Shown one piece after another: positions 5,667 to 6,330 of a stretch of DNA of 6,330 bases; position 1 is the first letter of the stretch; every line of letters starts with the position of its first letter. Below the pieces are notes generated by a model. That model made no database searches. It was not told the origin of the DNA and worked only from the letters and a program-made list of their open reading frames with translations. A program made the position numbers and the translations under genes. Source of the DNA: Alphaproteobacteria bacterium (GTDB taxonomy: Bacteria; Pseudomonadota; Alphaproteobacteria; Sphingomonadales; Emcibacteraceae); assembly GCA_030432815.1 (NCBI GenBank), contig JAUILB010000175.1, forward strand, positions 1 to 6,330, written 5' to 3'.

Positions 5667-6330
5667 TTATTTTCTATAATCAACATCCACTGCCGCCGCC
5701 ATATAGGCAAACATTGCATAGATGGCAGCATTATGGGTAATCGCCGGCATGTCCACTTTATCCAGTGTATCATTGGCTGTATGATGGAAATCAAAATAAT
5801 TGGTCGGTTCCATACCCAGATTAACAGCCGGCATCCCCGCATTACCAAGTGCAGACATATCGGATTGCCCTCTGGCACTATTTGTCGGAAGCGTAGCCAC
5901 ACCATATGGAGCCAGCACCGCACCGATATCACGTAATACATTAAGGGACATCGGGCCAACACCCGGTTCAAGATCGACAATACGTCCGGTGCCACTGTCC
6001 CATTCTGCACCCAGTATGGCATTTTCAAAATCATTATGGTCTTCTTTATGGGCACGCACATATTCATGAGCGCCAATCAGACCTTCTTCTTCCGCAGCAA
6101 ATAAAATCACGCGAACGGACCTTTTCGGTCGCTGGCCACCGGAAGCTATATGTGCTGCTGCTGACATGACGATTGCAACACCCGCGCCATCATCAAGCGC
6201 CCCAGTGCCCAGATCCCAGCTGTCCAGATGGGCACCAATCATTACAGCTTTTTCCGGATTGTCTGTTCCTGTTATTTCACCAAGAACATTGTAGGTGGTA
6301 ACTTCATCATGGGTATGAGAGCTCATTTCC
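5667..6330 (-). CDS. M28-family zinc metallopeptidase (carboxypeptidase-Q-like), N-terminally partial
   Basis: C-terminal catalytic part of a di-zinc exopeptidase; the frame stays open through the right edge. Numbering from the ATG at 6326, which is probably internal, the expected ligands are all present: H33 in GAHLDSWD, bridging D45 in GALDDGAG, catalytic E79 and ligand E80 in FAAEEEGLIG, D110 in EWDSGTG, and H182 in DFHHTANDT. The strings GAHLDSWDLGTGALDDG and RPKRSVRVILFAAEE are close to the carboxypeptidase Q/PGCP branch of M28, which is usually secreted and about 450-480 residues long. About half the protein, including any signal peptide and the rest of the N-terminal region, would lie beyond the window. 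Likely role: trimming of peptides outside the cytoplasm. The specificity (amino- or carboxypeptidase, or dipeptidase) is not determined here. Confidence 0.92.
   Translation of the reverse strand, partial: EMSSHTHDEVTTYNVLGEITGTDNPEKAVMIGAHLDSWDLGTGALDDGAGVAIVMSAAAHIASGGQRPKRSVRVILFAAEEEGLIGAHEYVRAHKEDHNDFENAILGAEWDSGTGRIVDLEPGVGPMSLNVLRDIGAVLAPYGVATLPTNSARGQSDMSALGNAGMPAVNLGMEPTNYFDFHHTANDTLDKVDMPAITHNAAIYAMFAYMAAAVDVDYRK

Noticed and set aside
5660..6076. Minus-strand frame of 138 codons overlapping the M28 peptidase
   Set aside because: Out of frame with a peptidase that carries all its zinc ligands; the product is low-complexity and rich in Trp, Ile and Met, typical of a shadow frame.

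Overview
This window looks like a piece of an alphaproteobacterial chromosome with a moderately low GC content. The main pointers are a DUF3576-type lipoprotein directly upstream of leuS, which I know as a common alphaproteobacterial arrangement, and a nearby yggS with an alphaproteobacterial-style TMP-TENI protein. In many alphaproteobacteria leuS is followed by lptE, holA and parBA near the replication origin. That part lies outside this window, so an origin-proximal position is only an inference. The first bases fold back perfectly on themselves, which suggests that base 1 is a contig end.

Layout from left to right. Bases 1-53 are a perfect 19-bp inverted repeat that cuts leuS short. leuS (minus, to 2155) and its upstream DUF3576 lipoprotein (minus, 2203-2673) form a probable two-gene operon. 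An AT-rich divergent region (about 2674-2993) carries candidate promoters for both directions and an A/U-rich hairpin in the leader of the next gene. A secreted outer-membrane beta-barrel protein (plus, to 3917) starts with a non-ATG codon. It meets a thiamine-phosphate-synthase-like gene (minus, 3914-4528) tail to tail with stop codons overlapping in CTAG. That gene is divergent from yggS (plus, 4558-5220) across only 29 bp. yggS meets a PaaI-type hotdog thioesterase gene (minus, 5217-5648) tail to tail with stops overlapping in TTAA. The thioesterase lies 18 bp downstream of a partial M28/carboxypeptidase-Q-like metallopeptidase (minus, 5667 to the right edge), probably in one operon.

Most genes are housekeeping or general metabolism: leucyl-tRNA charging, PLP homeostasis, acyl-CoA thioester hydrolysis and periplasmic or secreted peptide turnover. 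The less understood ones are the DUF3576 lipoprotein, the orphan barrel protein, and a TMP-TENI protein that has lost several residues needed for canonical thiamine phosphate synthesis. I see no mobile element, CRISPR array, phage gene, RNA gene or defence system, and no convincing new multigene system. The points most worth a second look are the foldback at the left edge, the altered active site of the ThiE-like protein and its possible leaderless transcript, and the barrel protein with its unusual start and leader.
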